Assembly (NCBI RefSeq): GCF_028682395.1
Contig: NZ_JANHLC010000001.1
Coordinates: 496,001 to 560,000 of the forward strand
Direction of reading: 5' to 3'
Source of the DNA: Pseudomonas putida
GTDB taxonomy: Bacteria; Pseudomonadota; Gammaproteobacteria; Pseudomonadales; Pseudomonadaceae
DNA length: 64,000 nucleotides
Shown one piece after another: positions 37,008 through 46,358 of the stretch (position 1 is its first letter; the number at the start of each line of letters is the position of its first letter). Under the pieces are notes generated by a model. It ran no database searches. It was not told the DNA's origin and worked only from the letters and a program-made list of their open reading frames with translations. A program made the position numbers and the translations under genes.

Positions 37008-37162
37008 AGCGAGCGCCCGGCGCCACGCTAACTGCAGGGGTAAAAGACCGCAAAGGCAGGCCTGGAGAGGATCGGCGAACAGGCGCTGCCGGGGCCACGG
37101 CTACAGACCCCGGACTGAAACGCAGAAGGGCGATGTCAGCCAGAAAATTAACGGCAGAAACG

Positions 37163-37197
37163 AAAAAGCCCCGTAATCGGCAAGGATTACGGGGCTT
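37163..37197 (-). terminator. Rho-independent terminator of tRNA-Ser
   Basis: Perfect 12-bp stem AAGCCCCGTAAT (37166-37177) and ATTACGGGGCTT (37186-37197) with an 8-nt loop. On the minus strand the stem is followed by a T-run (TTTTT, 37163-37167), 16 bp beyond the tRNA 3' end. Confidence 0.85.
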
Positions 37198-37212
37198 CGT
37201 CTTGTTCAATAA

Positions 37213-37302
37213 TGGCGGAGAGATAGGGATTCGAACCCTAGGTACTGTCGCCAGTACAACGGATTTCGAATCCGTCCCATTCGGCCACTCTGGCATCTCT
37301 CC
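37213..37302 (-). tRNA. tRNA-Ser(CGA)
   Basis: 90-nt class II tRNA with an encoded CCA end. Acceptor GGAGAGA pairs with TCTCTCC, the anticodon loop is TTCGAAA giving CGA, the long variable arm and TTCGAAT T-loop are present. Decodes UCG serine codons. It follows purC on the minus strand; a -10 like TATGAT at 37313-37318 lies 10 bp upstream and a terminator follows. Confidence 0.96.
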
Positions 37303-37312
37303 AACGGCGCGC

Positions 37313-37318
37313 ATCATA
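37313..37318 (-). promoter_or_regulatory. Probable -10 element of tRNA-Ser
   Basis: TATGAT on the minus strand 10 bp before the mature 5' end of tRNA-Ser. The -35 region 17 bp upstream (TTCGCT) is poor. Confidence 0.4.
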
Positions 37319-37386
37319 ACAGCACCTTTGCCCGAAGCGAAGCCCCCTGAGCAAAATTTTTCCGTGCTATCAGATGCTTGCGTCGA

Positions 37387-38100
37387 TTACAGCGGTACGC
37401 CGAGGCGATTGGCGACTTCTTCGTAGGCTTCGATCACATCACCGAGGCCTTGGCGGAAGCGGTCTTTGTCCATCTTCTTCTTGGTGTCCTTGTCCCACAG
37501 GCGGCAACCGTCCGGACTGAACTCGTCACCCAGGACGATGGAACCGTCGCGGAACACGCCGAATTCCAGCTTGAAGTCCACCAGCAGCAGGCCGGCGTCG
37601 TCGAACAGCTTGCTCAGCACGTCGTTGACCTTGAGGGACAACTCCTTCATGCGCGCCAGTTGCTCAGCGGTGCCCCAGCCGAATGCCACAACGTGGGATT
37701 CGTTGATGAACGGGTCACCCTTGGCGTCGTCCTTCAGGAAGAGTTCGAAGGTGTAGGGTTCGAGCTTCAGGCCCTCTTCCACACCCAGGCGCTTGACCAG
37801 GCTACCGGCGGCGTAGTTACGCACGACGCACTCGACGGGGATCATGTCGAGCTTCTTCACCAGGCACTCGTTGTCGCCCAGCAGTTTGTCGAACTGGGTC
37901 GGCACGCCTGCCGCTTCGAGCTTTTGCATGATGAACGCGTTGAACTTGTTGTTCACCATGCCCTTGCGATCCAGTTGCTCGATGCGCTTGCCGTCGAACG
38001 CCGAAGTGTCGTTGCGAAACAGCAGGATCAGGCGGTCAGCGTCGTCGGTCTTGTAAACCGACTTGGCTTTGCCGCGGTAGAGTTCTTCACGTTTTTCCAT
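37387..38100 (-). CDS. purC: Phosphoribosylaminoimidazole-succinocarboxamide synthase (SAICAR synthetase)
   Basis: ATP-dependent step 7 of purine biosynthesis, joining aspartate to CAIR. 237 residues, the normal size. Motifs [16 protein letters not shown] at the N-terminus, [26 protein letters not shown] and [13 protein letters not shown] are those of PurC. It lies 28 bp after the MBL-fold gene as the last protein gene of the dapA-bamC-MBL-purC run, followed by tRNA-Ser. Confidence 0.97.
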   Translation of the reverse strand: MEKREELYRGKAKSVYKTDDADRLILLFRNDTSAFDGKRIEQLDRKGMVNNKFNAFIMQKLEAAGVPTQFDKLLGDNECLVKKLDMIPVECVVRNYAAGSLVKRLGVEEGLKLEPYTFELFLKDDAKGDPFINESHVVAFGWGTAEQLARMKELSLKVNDVLSKLFDDAGLLLVDFKLEFGVFRDGSIVLGDEFSPDGCRLWDKDTKKKMDKDRFRQGLGDVIEAYEEVANRLGVPL

Positions 38101-38128
38101 GATGGGCTCCGCTTGCTAAGTAGATGGG

Positions 38129-38887
38129 CTAGGCGATATGTCGCCAGTCGAGCCCTGAATCTTGATCGGCCAGTTGCAGCCAGTCCGGGTCGCACCCAAG
38201 GGTGTCGACAAAACATTGCCGGGCCAGCTGCGGCAGATTGTTCTTGCCGCTGAGGTGGGCCAGCACCAGGTGTTGCAAATCCTGCCAGCCCAGCTCGCTC
38301 ACCAGGCTTGCGGCCTGATGGTTGTTCAAATGTCCCAGTTCGCCACCGACCCGCTGCTTGAGAAAGTACGGGTAATGTCCGCGCGCCAGCAGGTCGCGGC
38401 AGTGATTGGCCTCGACCATCAAGGCATCCAGCCCGCTATAGCTGTCCAGCACCGTGGCGCAGTAGGAGCCCAGGTCGGTCAACAGGCCGAAGCGCCGCTG
38501 ACCGTCGCTGAAGACGTACTGAGTCGGTTCCTGGGCATCGTGGGCAACCGCGACCACCTTGATGCTCAGGCCGCCAATCTGCAGCGTCTCGCCCCCCCTC
38601 ACAAAGCCGCTCGGTTCCACGGGCTTGCGCATCCCGCGCAGGGTGCCGCGGCTCAGATACACCGGCAAATTGTAGCGCCGAGACAGCAAACCCACGCCAT
38701 GCACGTGATCGGCATGTTCGTGGGTCACTAGAATCGCGCTCAACTGCGCCGGGCTGATACCCAGGCGCAGCAGGCGCCGCTCGGTTTCACGCAGGGAGAA
38801 ACCACAATCGACCAGGATGTAGGTGTCGTCGCTGGCTATCAGCGTGCCATTCCCTTGGCTACCACTGCCGAGAACGGCAAAACGCAC
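38129..38887 (-). CDS. Metallo-beta-lactamase-fold hydrolase
   Basis: 252 residues. The zinc motif THEHADH (His56, His58, Asp60, His61) and a second His in EANHCRDLLARGHYP identify an MBL-fold hydrolase of the YycJ/WalJ-like type. Gene order dapA-bamC-this gene-purC is conserved in pseudomonads. YycJ-type proteins are suggested DNA exonucleases; the substrate here is not known. It starts 4 bp after the bamC stop. Confidence 0.85.
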   Translation of the reverse strand: MRFAVLGSGSQGNGTLIASDDTYILVDCGFSLRETERRLLRLGISPAQLSAILVTHEHADHVHGVGLLSRRYNLPVYLSRGTLRGMRKPVEPSGFVRGGETLQIGGLSIKVVAVAHDAQEPTQYVFSDGQRRFGLLTDLGSYCATVLDSYSGLDALMVEANHCRDLLARGHYPYFLKQRVGGELGHLNNHQAASLVSELGWQDLQHLVLAHLSGKNNLPQLARQCFVDTLGCDPDWLQLADQDSGLDWRHIA

Positions 38888-38891
38888 CCGG

Positions 38892-40004
38892 TCAGCCCAG
38901 GTTGTCTTGAATCACGCTCAACACTTTGCGCGCCACATCGGCTGGCGCAACGGTGTTGATGTTCTTCTCGACGGTAACCTGCACGCTCTCCCCGACCTTG
39001 CTCAGGCGAACCTGATAGCGCTCGGCACGGGCTTCGATTTCTTCCTTGGCCGGCTTGCTGCCGAACAGCTTGCCGAAGAAGCCAGGCTCCTGGTCCTTGC
39101 GCTCGGCTTTCTCGGCAAGGTTGATGTAGTACAGGCCCAGACTGCGGTTGATGTCTTCCACGCGCCACTCACCCTGCTCCAGGGCACGGCCCACGCTCGA
39201 CCAGGCGCGATCAAGATCGGCGCCCAGGTTGAGTACCGGGTTGCCGCTGCCGTCTTCGCTCAGGCTGACGCGGCTTGGCGTATCGAAATCACGCGCGGCC
39301 AGCAGGGAAACCGAACCGCCCTTCTCGGCGCTGCGGGTCATGCTGGCGAGCAGTTCGTCGGTCAGCATCGAGTCCAGGCCGGTGTTGACCGAACGGTTGC
39401 TGAAATCGACATTGGCGGTGCTGCCGGCGGAACGCTCGGCGCTGACCACGTAGATTTCGCTGGTGTTGCGCTGCACGCCCGGCTCGATACGAACCCGCAC
39501 GCGGGTCTCGCTATCAGCCGTGCCTGTGCTGCCCAGGCGCTTGGCCATGGACGCGGACAATTCGTCGCTGCGCTGCCAGGTGGTCGTGAACTCACCCGTC
39601 TGTGGACGCTGCTCGTCGATGCGGAAACCGTTGTCCTGGAAGAACTGCAGGGCCAGCGGCCAGACTTCGGCCGGTGCGCGCTGTGCCAGGACCCAACGCG
39701 AATCGCCGCTGCGCTGCAGGGTGAAATCACTGGCATCGGCGGTGGCCTGCAACGGCAACGGACGCGGCACTTCGAATTCGCCCTTGACGTTGTCGTCGGC
39801 GACGTTGCGCGGAATCGGCAGCAGCGGATCAAGGCGCTTGGCGTGAGTGACATCCGGCGGCAACTGCATGACCGGAGTCTGCTGCGCTTCGAGATAGTCG
39901 CTGCCGCGGTCGCGGAAATAGCCTTCCGGGCCCCAGAGCCAACCGCAGCCGCTGGTGCTGGAGATAATCAAGGCAAGCGCGGAAAGTCCGGCAATTCGCT
40001 TCAT
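38892..40004 (-). CDS. bamC: Outer-membrane assembly lipoprotein BamC
   Basis: 370-residue lipoprotein subunit of the BAM beta-barrel assembly machine. The signal peptide ends in a lipobox with Cys20 ([11 protein letters not shown]), followed by the flexible N-terminal stretch that contacts BamD and two helix-grip domains (about 100-215 and 225-340). It follows dapA by 17 bp as in E. coli (dapA-nlpB), which supports the assignment. The C-terminal half is exposed on the cell surface in E. coli. Confidence 0.92.
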   Translation of the reverse strand: MKRIAGLSALALIISSTSGCGWLWGPEGYFRDRGSDYLEAQQTPVMQLPPDVTHAKRLDPLLPIPRNVADDNVKGEFEVPRPLPLQATADASDFTLQRSGDSRWVLAQRAPAEVWPLALQFFQDNGFRIDEQRPQTGEFTTTWQRSDELSASMAKRLGSTGTADSETRVRVRIEPGVQRNTSEIYVVSAERSAGSTANVDFSNRSVNTGLDSMLTDELLASMTRSAEKGGSVSLLAARDFDTPSRVSLSEDGSGNPVLNLGADLDRAWSSVGRALEQGEWRVEDINRSLGLYYINLAEKAERKDQEPGFFGKLFGSKPAKEEIEARAERYQVRLSKVGESVQVTVEKNINTVAPADVARKVLSVIQDNLG

Positions 40005-40021
40005 GCGTAATACTTCCTCAA

Positions 40022-40900
40022 TTAAACCAAGACGCCGGACTGGCGCATGGCCTGCCGCAGCGGTTCGTGACAGGCAGCGCTGAGCCAGGTGAGCGGCAGA
40101 CGGATACCGTCCGGCATCAGGCCCATCTCATGCAACGCCCATTTCACGGGGATAGGATTGGATTCGATGAACAGGGTCTTGTTCAGCGGCATCAGTTTTT
40201 CGTGAATCGCCCGGGCCTTGGCGGCATCACCGGCCATGGCGGCAGCACACAGTTCGCTCATGTCGCGCGGGGCGACGTTGGCGGTCACCGAGATATTGCC
40301 CTTGCCGCCGAGCAGGATCAGCTCGACCGCCGTGGCGTCATCGCCGGAATAAACCAGGAAGTCGCTGCTCACGCCGGCCAGGATGTCCTTGGCGCGCTGC
40401 AGGTCGCCAGTGGCTTCCTTGACGCCAATGATATTCGGCACAGCGGACAGGCGAATTACGGTCTCGGCCAGCATGTCGCAGGCAGTACGCCCCGGCACGT
40501 TGTAGAGAATCTGCGGGATATCGACGGCTTCGGCGATAGTCCGGAAGTGCTGATACAAGCCTTCCTGGGTCGGCTTGTTGTAATACGGCGTGACCAGCAG
40601 GCACGCATCGGCGCCGGCATTCTTCGCATTGGTGGTCAGTTCGATCGCTTCACGCGTCGAGTTGGCGCCCGTGCCGGCAATCACCGGAATGCGCCCTGCA
40701 ACCTGGGCTACCACGCGACGAATCACTTCGATATGTTCGTTCACATCCAGCGTGGCCGACTCACCTGTGGTGCCGACCGCCACAATGGCGTTGGTGCCCT
40801 CTTGCAGGTGGAAGTCCACCAGTTTGCTCAGGCTGTCCCAGTCGAGACGACCCTGTGCATCCATGGGTGTGACCAGTGCCACCATACTGCCCGCAATCAT
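40022..40900 (-). CDS. dapA: 4-hydroxy-tetrahydrodipicolinate synthase
   Basis: Condenses pyruvate and aspartate semialdehyde, the first step committed to lysine and diaminopimelate synthesis. 292 residues. Schiff-base Lys161 in [11 protein letters not shown], Tyr133 in [12 protein letters not shown] and the Thr44-Thr45 pair in GTTGE form the active site. ATG 40900 was chosen because AGGAG lies 8 nt upstream and the length matches E. coli DapA; the frame is open to 40984. First gene of a run with bamC, an MBL hydrolase and purC. Confidence 0.97.
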   Translation of the reverse strand: MIAGSMVALVTPMDAQGRLDWDSLSKLVDFHLQEGTNAIVAVGTTGESATLDVNEHIEVIRRVVAQVAGRIPVIAGTGANSTREAIELTTNAKNAGADACLLVTPYYNKPTQEGLYQHFRTIAEAVDIPQILYNVPGRTACDMLAETVIRLSAVPNIIGVKEATGDLQRAKDILAGVSSDFLVYSGDDATAVELILLGGKGNISVTANVAPRDMSELCAAAMAGDAAKARAIHEKLMPLNKTLFIESNPIPVKWALHEMGLMPDGIRLPLTWLSAACHEPLRQAMRQSGVLV

Positions 40901-41229
40901 GCAACCGCTCCTGCCGGAAAAAGAGAGCGGTAATGGTACTGGCGCCATCATGCTTGCACAAGCGAAGTACCGTGCTCTGATCATTCCCCTGAGCGTTGCT
41001 TTTCGCTACCCTTCAGACTTTGATCGATACCGCCTGGCCTGTCAGGCGGATTCGCGCGTGCCTTTGTCGGCGTTCGAACCCCTGATCACGCGCTGTCGCG
41101 CGCCCCTCCTGCCTTGCCGGAGCCCGCGCCGGCCGCCTTGCCCGGGGGATTTGCAAGCGCCCCGCAACGCCTGGATCCGGCCCGTCAGCCCCGTGCCAAC
41201 TCGACCGCTCATCGCTTTAGGAATGCTGC
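40901..41229. other. Divergent promoter region dapA / gcvR
   Basis: 329 bp between divergent starts, holding the promoters of the dapA-bamC run and of gcvR-bcp. For dapA a weak pair TTGTGC-N17-TACCAT is readable on the minus strand. The part near gcvR is very GC-rich. I see no riboswitch or small gene. Confidence 0.45.
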
Positions 41230-41790
41230 ATGTCCACCCCCACAGTTCGCGAACAATTCCTTGTCATCAGTGCGCTCGGCGCCAACCCCATGGAGCTGAC
41301 CAACGTCCTGTGCCGCGCCAGCCATGAAAGTCGCTGCGCGGTGGTCACTTCCCGCCTGACCCGCCATGGCGACTACAGTGCGCTGGTCCTTCAGGTTTCC
41401 GGCAACTGGGATGCCCTGGCGCGCCTGGAAGCCAGCCTGCCGGGCCTGGCTAAAAAGCATGACCTCATCCTCAACGTCGTGCGCAGCGGCTCCCTGGAAA
41501 ACCGCCCGCAAGCCCTGCCGTACGTGGCCTATGTCAGCTCGGCCTATCGCTCGGACATCATCAACGAGCTGTGCCAGTTCTTTATCGACCACAACGTCGA
41601 GCTGGAAAACCTGACCTGCGACACCTACCAGGCCCCACAGACCGGCGGCACCATGCTCAACGCTACCTTTACCGTGACCCTGCCGGCCGGCGTGCAGATC
41701 AGTTGGCTGCGCGACCAGTTCCTGGACTTTGCCGACGCACTGAACCTGGATGCGCTGATCGAGCCGTGGCGCCCACAGAACCCTATGTAA
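41230..41790 (+). CDS. gcvR: Glycine cleavage system regulator GcvR-like (two ACT domains)
   Basis: 186 residues with two tandem ACT domains (about 8-85 and 95-175), beginning REQFLVISALGANPMELTNVLC. In E. coli GcvR binds GcvA and represses gcv when glycine is low. It is immediately upstream of bcp, as in other gamma-proteobacteria (gap 10 bp). No GcvA gene is in this window, so the partner must lie elsewhere. Confidence 0.88.
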   Translation: MSTPTVREQFLVISALGANPMELTNVLCRASHESRCAVVTSRLTRHGDYSALVLQVSGNWDALARLEASLPGLAKKHDLILNVVRSGSLENRPQALPYVAYVSSAYRSDIINELCQFFIDHNVELENLTCDTYQAPQTGGTMLNATFTVTLPAGVQISWLRDQFLDFADALNLDALIEPWRPQNPM

Positions 41791-41800
41791 GGAACACTCC

Positions 41801-42274
41801 ATGGCCGTAGCCATCGATCAACCCGTTGCATTGTTCGAAGCGCCTGCCACCAGCGGGCAGACCGTCAACCTCGCCGACCTGAAAGGCCGGCAGGTGGTGA
41901 TCTACTTCTACCCGAAGGACAGCACCCCGGGCTGCACCACTGAAGGGCAAGGCTTTCGCGACCAGTACGCGGCCTTCAAGGCAGCCAACACCGAAATTTT
42001 CGGTGTCTCGCGCGACAGCCTGAAATCCCACGAGAACTTCAAGTGCAAGCAAGAATTCCCGTTCGAGCTGATCAGCGACAAGGACGAAGCCATCTGCCAG
42101 CTGTTTGACGTGATCAAGCTGAAAAAGCTCTATGGCAAGGAATACCTGGGTGTCGACCGCAGCACCTTCCTGATCGACAAGGACGGCGTATTGCGCCAGG
42201 AATGGCGCGGCGTGAAGGTCCCAGGCCATGTCGACGCAGTCCTGGCGGCCGCCCAGGCCCTGAACCAGGCCTGA
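41801..42274 (+). CDS. bcp: Thioredoxin-dependent thiol peroxidase (Bcp/PrxQ)
   Basis: 157-residue peroxiredoxin that reduces hydrogen peroxide and organic hydroperoxides in the cytosol. The peroxidatic Cys45 lies in DSTPGCTTEG. The second candidate, Cys50-like resolving residue of E. coli, is absent here, since the motif reads CTTEGQ; another Cys (CKQEFPF) occurs later and would give an atypical arrangement. It is co-transcribed with gcvR. Confidence 0.93.
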   Translation: MAVAIDQPVALFEAPATSGQTVNLADLKGRQVVIYFYPKDSTPGCTTEGQGFRDQYAAFKAANTEIFGVSRDSLKSHENFKCKQEFPFELISDKDEAICQLFDVIKLKKLYGKEYLGVDRSTFLIDKDGVLRQEWRGVKVPGHVDAVLAAAQALNQA

Positions 42275-42285
42275 TCGCCCCTTGC

Positions 42286-42311
42286 GCAGGAGCGAGCCCA
42301 CTCGCTCCTGC
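42286..42311. repeat. REP-family palindrome downstream of bcp
   Basis: Perfect 11-bp arms GCAGGAGCGAG/CTCGCTCCTGC with loop CCCA, between bcp and the convergent AI-2E gene. The sequence AGGAGCGAG...CTCGCTCCT is the core of the REP half-sites at 45221-45290. It may act as a two-way terminator. Confidence 0.65.
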
Positions 42312-42319
42312 AAGCCGAT

Positions 42320-43390
42320 CTACAGCAGCGGCGCTACCACCGGCTCCTTGCGCGGCCAGGCATCCAGCACGGCCTTGAACAGCGTGGCCAGTGGGATCGC
42401 AAAGAACACCCCCCAGAACCCCCACAACCCGCCAAAGAGCAGCACCGCGCAAATGATCGCGACCGGGTGCAGGTTGACCGCCTCGGAGAACAGCAGCGGC
42501 ACCAGCACGTTGCCATCCAGGGTCTGGATAATCCCGTAGACCGCCATCAGGTAGATGAACTGATCGCTCCAGCCCCACTGGAACAGCGCAATCAGCGCCA
42601 CCGGCACCGTGACCACCACCGCGCCGACATAGGGCACGACCACCGACACCCCGACCAATAAAGCCAGCAGCGCTGCGTAGTTGAGGTCCAGCGCCACGAA
42701 CGCGACATACGTCACCCCGCCGCAGATAAAGATCTCGATGACCTTGCCGCGAATGTAGTTGGCGATCTGGCGGTTCATTTCCTCGGCCACGCGCGTGATC
42801 AGCGCCCGCTCTCGCGGCAGATAGCCACGCACCCAGCGACCGATCATTACGCGGTCCTTGAGGAAGAAAAACACCAGGATCGGCACCAGCACCAGGTAGA
42901 TCATGATATTGACCAGCAGCGGCAGGCTGGACAGCGAGAACGTCAGTGCCCACTGGCCAAACTTGCCAATTTCACCACGCGCAACCTCGATCGCCTGCAG
43001 CACCTGCTCATCGGAAACCAGATGGGGATAGCGCTCGGGCAACAGCAGCAAAAGCGACTGCCACTTGGCCAACATCCCCGGCAACTCGTTGAACAACGTG
43101 ATCAGTTGATGCCAGAGCAACGGCACCACGACCACGATAAACACCAGCAACAGCCCCATGAACAAGGCGAAGACCAGCCCCACGGCCACCGAGCCCGGTA
43201 GGCGCAAGCGCTCCAGCGCCCCGACCAGCCCCTGCATCAGATAGGCCAGGACCATACCGGCCAGCACGGGCGCGAGCATCCCCCCCAGGGTCAGGACACC
43301 GGCGAATGCCAACGCCAGCAAAACGGCCAGCACCACCGCCTCCTCATCGGAGAAGTAGCGTTGAACCCAGTCGCGCAACACTTTGAACAT
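42320..43390 (-). CDS. AI-2E transporter family (PerM-like) membrane protein
   Basis: 356 residues with about eight membrane helices, and the family blocks GWSDQFIYLMAVYGIIQTLDGNVLVPLLFSEAV and LLFGGLWGFWGVFFAIPLATLFKAVL. Named for the E. coli autoinducer-2 exporter TqsA, but members such as PerM and several sodium/proton antiporters do other work, so quorum sensing must not be assumed. It is 30 bp downstream of the TusA-like gene on the same strand. Confidence 0.82.
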   Translation of the reverse strand: MFKVLRDWVQRYFSDEEAVVLAVLLALAFAGVLTLGGMLAPVLAGMVLAYLMQGLVGALERLRLPGSVAVGLVFALFMGLLLVFIVVVVPLLWHQLITLFNELPGMLAKWQSLLLLLPERYPHLVSDEQVLQAIEVARGEIGKFGQWALTFSLSSLPLLVNIMIYLVLVPILVFFFLKDRVMIGRWVRGYLPRERALITRVAEEMNRQIANYIRGKVIEIFICGGVTYVAFVALDLNYAALLALLVGVSVVVPYVGAVVVTVPVALIALFQWGWSDQFIYLMAVYGIIQTLDGNVLVPLLFSEAVNLHPVAIICAVLLFGGLWGFWGVFFAIPLATLFKAVLDAWPRKEPVVAPLL

Positions 43391-43420
43391 CAGACATCCT
43401 TAACAATCGGGTAGAAATAT

Positions 43421-43660
43421 TCAGGCCTTGCGCAACCAATAGCGGTAGACACCCGCTTCGACGTCTTCATGCAACAAGGTATGCCCGGCTAGCCGGGCAA
43501 ACGTGCGAAAGTCGCGCTGGGACCCCGCATCCGTCGCCAACACCTTGAGTACCGCGCCACTGGCCAGGCGATTGAGCTCCAGCTTGGCCTTGAGCAAGGG
43601 TAGCGGGCAGTTTAGTCCGCTGGCATCCAACTCGGCGTCGTACTCTACAGCGTCGGTCAT
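43421..43660 (-). CDS. TusA-family sulfurtransferase
   Basis: 79 residues. The CPxP motif with the persulfide-carrying Cys18 is in LDASGLNCPLPLLKAK. TusA-like proteins relay sulfur for tRNA thiolation and molybdopterin or iron-sulfur synthesis. The start at 43660 was chosen (AGGAG, 7 nt upstream) over a frame extension to 43678. It is followed 30 bp later by the AI-2E gene and is divergent from the M48 protease. Confidence 0.88.
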   Translation of the reverse strand: MTDAVEYDAELDASGLNCPLPLLKAKLELNRLASGAVLKVLATDAGSQRDFRTFARLAGHTLLHEDVEAGVYRYWLRKA

Positions 43661-43786
43661 GACTTCACTCCTGATCATTGGTTAAGCGTTTGCGTCAGCG
43701 GCCAAGAATACCCCAAGCACGCGCCCCTCTGGCCGTGCGCCGAGTGTGCGGCTACAGTAGCTGCTTTGCCGACTAGAGCCCTGTGC

Positions 43787-45217
43787 ATGACATTTCTGCG
43801 CCCTACCCTGCTGACGCTCGCTTGCCTGCTCGCTTCGCCGGGCTTCGCCGACGATCTGCCGTCACTCGGCGACGCCAGTTCTTCGATTGTTTCGCCACAG
43901 CAGGAATACCAACTGGGCCGCGCCTGGCTGAGCCTGCTACGCGGCCAGGTCTCGCAGCTCAATGACCCGCAGCTCAAGGACTACGTTGAAACCAGCGTCT
44001 ATCGCCTGGTGGAAACCAGCCAGGTGCAGGATCGGCGCCTGGAGTTCATCCTGATCAACAGCCCGCAACTCAACGCCTTCGCCGCACCGGGCGGGATTAT
44101 CGGGGTCAACGGCGGGCTCTTTCTCAATGCCCAGACCGAAGGCGAATACGCCTCGGTACTCGCCCACGAACTGGCCCACTTGTCGCAGCGGCACTTTGCC
44201 CGGGGAGTCGAAGCCCAGCAACGCATGCAAATCCCGATGATGGCCGCGCTGCTCGCCGGGATCGTGATCGCGGCCTCGGGCGCGGGTGACGCGGGGATCG
44301 CCGCCATTGCCGGCACCCAAGCCGCCGCCATCCAGGAGCAACGGCGCTTCTCCCGCCAGAACGAGCAGGAAGCCGACCGTATCGGCATCCTCAACCTGGA
44401 AAAAGCCGGCTACGACCCACGCTCGATGCCCACCATGTTCGAACGCCTGATGCGTCAGTACCGCTTCGATGCCAAGCCACCGGAATTCCTGTTGACTCAC
44501 CCAGTGACCGAATCGCGGATCGCCGACACCCGCAACCGTGCTGAACAAGCCAAGCCGGGCGGCGTTGAAGATGGCTTGCGCTACCAACTCGTACGCGCAC
44601 GGGTCCAGCTGACTTATGAAGGAACCCCGGGGCTGGCCGCCAAACGCTTTCGCGCACAGCTCGAGGAAAACCCCAATAACGATGTCGCGCGCTACGGCCT
44701 GGCTATCGCCCAGATCAAGGGTGGCCAACTGAACGAAGCACGGGAAAACCTCAAGCCGCTGCTGGCCAAGTCACCCAATGACATTACCTACAACCTAGCG
44801 CTGATTGACCTGGACATCACCAACAACCGCCTGGCCGATGCCCAACAGCGCGTCGACCGGATGCTGACCCAGTACCCCGGCAACTACCCGCTGAACCAGG
44901 TGCGGGTCGACCTGCTGCTCAAGCAGAATCGCGCAGCCGAGGCCGAGAAGGCCCTGGAAGCGCTACTCAAGAGCCGCCCCGACGATCCGGATGTCTGGTA
45001 CATGGTGGCCGAGACCCGCGGCCTGTCCGGCAATATCATCGGCCTGCATCAGGCTCGCGCCGAATACTTCGCCCTGGTCGGCGATTTCAGCCAGGCGATC
45101 CAGCAACTGGACTTCGCCAAGCGCAAGGCGAACAACTTCCAGCTGGCCTCACGACTCGATGCGCGGCAACGGGAATTGATGGATCAGGAGCGCATGGTCA
45201 AGGACATGATGCGCTAA
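43787..45217 (+). CDS. Periplasmic M48 metalloprotease with TPR repeats (BepA-like)
   Basis: 476 residues. Signal peptide (LTLACLLASPGFA), M48 catalytic domain with zinc motif HELAH (127-131) and the third ligand Glu in QNEQEADRIG, then a C-terminal TPR region (from about 280, helical pairs such as LAKSPNDITYNLALIDLDI). BepA degrades or helps mature LptD at the outer membrane; the neighbouring bamC and Tol-Pal genes act on the same compartment, but are not in one operon with it. YggG/LoiP-type relatives are shorter and lack the TPR. Confidence 0.87.
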   Translation: MTFLRPTLLTLACLLASPGFADDLPSLGDASSSIVSPQQEYQLGRAWLSLLRGQVSQLNDPQLKDYVETSVYRLVETSQVQDRRLEFILINSPQLNAFAAPGGIIGVNGGLFLNAQTEGEYASVLAHELAHLSQRHFARGVEAQQRMQIPMMAALLAGIVIAASGAGDAGIAAIAGTQAAAIQEQRRFSRQNEQEADRIGILNLEKAGYDPRSMPTMFERLMRQYRFDAKPPEFLLTHPVTESRIADTRNRAEQAKPGGVEDGLRYQLVRARVQLTYEGTPGLAAKRFRAQLEENPNNDVARYGLAIAQIKGGQLNEARENLKPLLAKSPNDITYNLALIDLDITNNRLADAQQRVDRMLTQYPGNYPLNQVRVDLLLKQNRAAEAEKALEALLKSRPDDPDVWYMVAETRGLSGNIIGLHQARAEYFALVGDFSQAIQQLDFAKRKANNFQLASRLDARQRELMDQERMVKDMMR

Positions 45218-45220
45218 ACC

Positions 45221-45290
45221 GGAATGTCGCGAGCACGCTCGCTCCTACAGAACTGGAAGATTCAAGGTAGGAGCGAGCGTGCTCGCATTC
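45221..45290. repeat. REPIN (two inverted REP copies)
   Basis: Left half GGAATGtcGCGAGCACGCTC onward to GCTCCTAC (45221-45247), and right half GTAGGAGCGAGCGTGCTCGC to ATTCC (45267-45290) are near-exact inverted copies separated by about 19 nt. It sits between the convergent M48 protease and nadA. Such REPINs are mobilised in trans by RAYT transposases; none is in this window. Confidence 0.8.
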
Positions 45291-45299
45291 CGTCATCGA

Positions 45300-46358
45300 T
45301 CAGGCATTACCCGCCAGCTTCAGACGGGCCGCCTGGGTGAAATCCAGCATGCGCTTGAGCGGTCGAACGGCGTGAGGCACCAGCGCCGGATCAACGAAGA
45401 TCTCGTTACTGCCCTCACGCAGGCACTGCAGCGTGCGCTCCAGGGTATTCATCGCCATCCATGGGCAATGGGCGCAGCTACGGCAGGCCGCGCCGTTACC
45501 GGCGGTAGGCGCCTCGACGAAGATCTTGTCCGGGCACAGCTGCTGCATCTTGTAGAAAATGCCGCGATCAGTGGCGACGATAAACGTCTTGTTCGGCATC
45601 CGCTGCGCTGCGGCAATCAGCTGGCTGGTGGACCCAACCGCATCGGCCAGGTCGATCACCGACTCCGGCGACTCCGGGTGCACCAGGATCGCAGCATCCG
45701 GATACAGCGCCTTCATATCTTCCAGCTGTTTGGACTTGAACTCCTCATGGACGATGCACGCACCGTCCCAAAGCAGCATGTCGGCACCGGTCTGCTTCTG
45801 GATATAACGCCCCAGGTGCTTGTCCGGTGCCCAGATAATCTTCTCGCCGTTGTCCATCAGGCTTTCAACGATTTCCAGGGCGCAGCTCGATGTCACCACC
45901 CAGTCTGCGCGCGCCTTGACCGCTGCCGAGGTGTTGGCATAGACCACCACGGTGCGCTCGGGATGCTGATCACAAAACGCCGAAAACTCCTCCACCGGGC
46001 AGCCCAGATCCAGCGAGCACGTCGCTTCCAGCGTCGGCATCAGCACACGCTTTTCCGGGTTGAGGATTTTGGCCGTTTCACCCATGAAACGGACACCGGC
46101 GACCAGCACCGTCTTGGCCGGATGAGCATTGCCAAAACGCGCCATTTCCAGCGAGTCGGAAACACAGCCACCGGTTTCCTCGGCCAGCGCCTGGATCACC
46201 GGATCGCAATAGTAGTGAGCCACCAGTACGGCGTCCTGAGCCTTGAGCTCGGCCGCGATGTCGGCGCGATAGCGCGCTTCTTCGTCAGCGCTCAAGGGCT
46301 TGGGCTGCTTGGCATCGAGATGGGCTTGAACCAGAAGGCGTTCGGAAATGTGGGTCAT
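45300..46358 (-). CDS. nadA: Quinolinate synthase A
   Basis: [4Fe-4S] enzyme that condenses iminoaspartate with dihydroxyacetone phosphate to quinolinate in NAD synthesis. 352 residues. Three cluster Cys are recognisable in [21 protein letters not shown], the [13 protein letters not shown] stretch, and [13 protein letters not shown] near the C-terminus, where the final block is highly conserved. Its downstream neighbour across a REPIN is the convergent BepA-like gene. The ATG at 46358 begins [15 protein letters not shown]. Confidence 0.96.
   Translation of the reverse strand: MTHISERLLVQAHLDAKQPKPLSADEEARYRADIAAELKAQDAVLVAHYYCDPVIQALAEETGGCVSDSLEMARFGNAHPAKTVLVAGVRFMGETAKILNPEKRVLMPTLEATCSLDLGCPVEEFSAFCDQHPERTVVVYANTSAAVKARADWVVTSSCALEIVESLMDNGEKIIWAPDKHLGRYIQKQTGADMLLWDGACIVHEEFKSKQLEDMKALYPDAAILVHPESPESVIDLADAVGSTSQLIAAAQRMPNKTFIVATDRGIFYKMQQLCPDKIFVEAPTAGNGAACRSCAHCPWMAMNTLERTLQCLREGSNEIFVDPALVPHAVRPLKRMLDFTQAARLKLAGNA

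Noticed and set aside
42320..43390. Quorum-sensing autoinducer-2 exporter
   Set aside because: Family name only; no luxS or lsr genes are near and most members have other or unknown roles.
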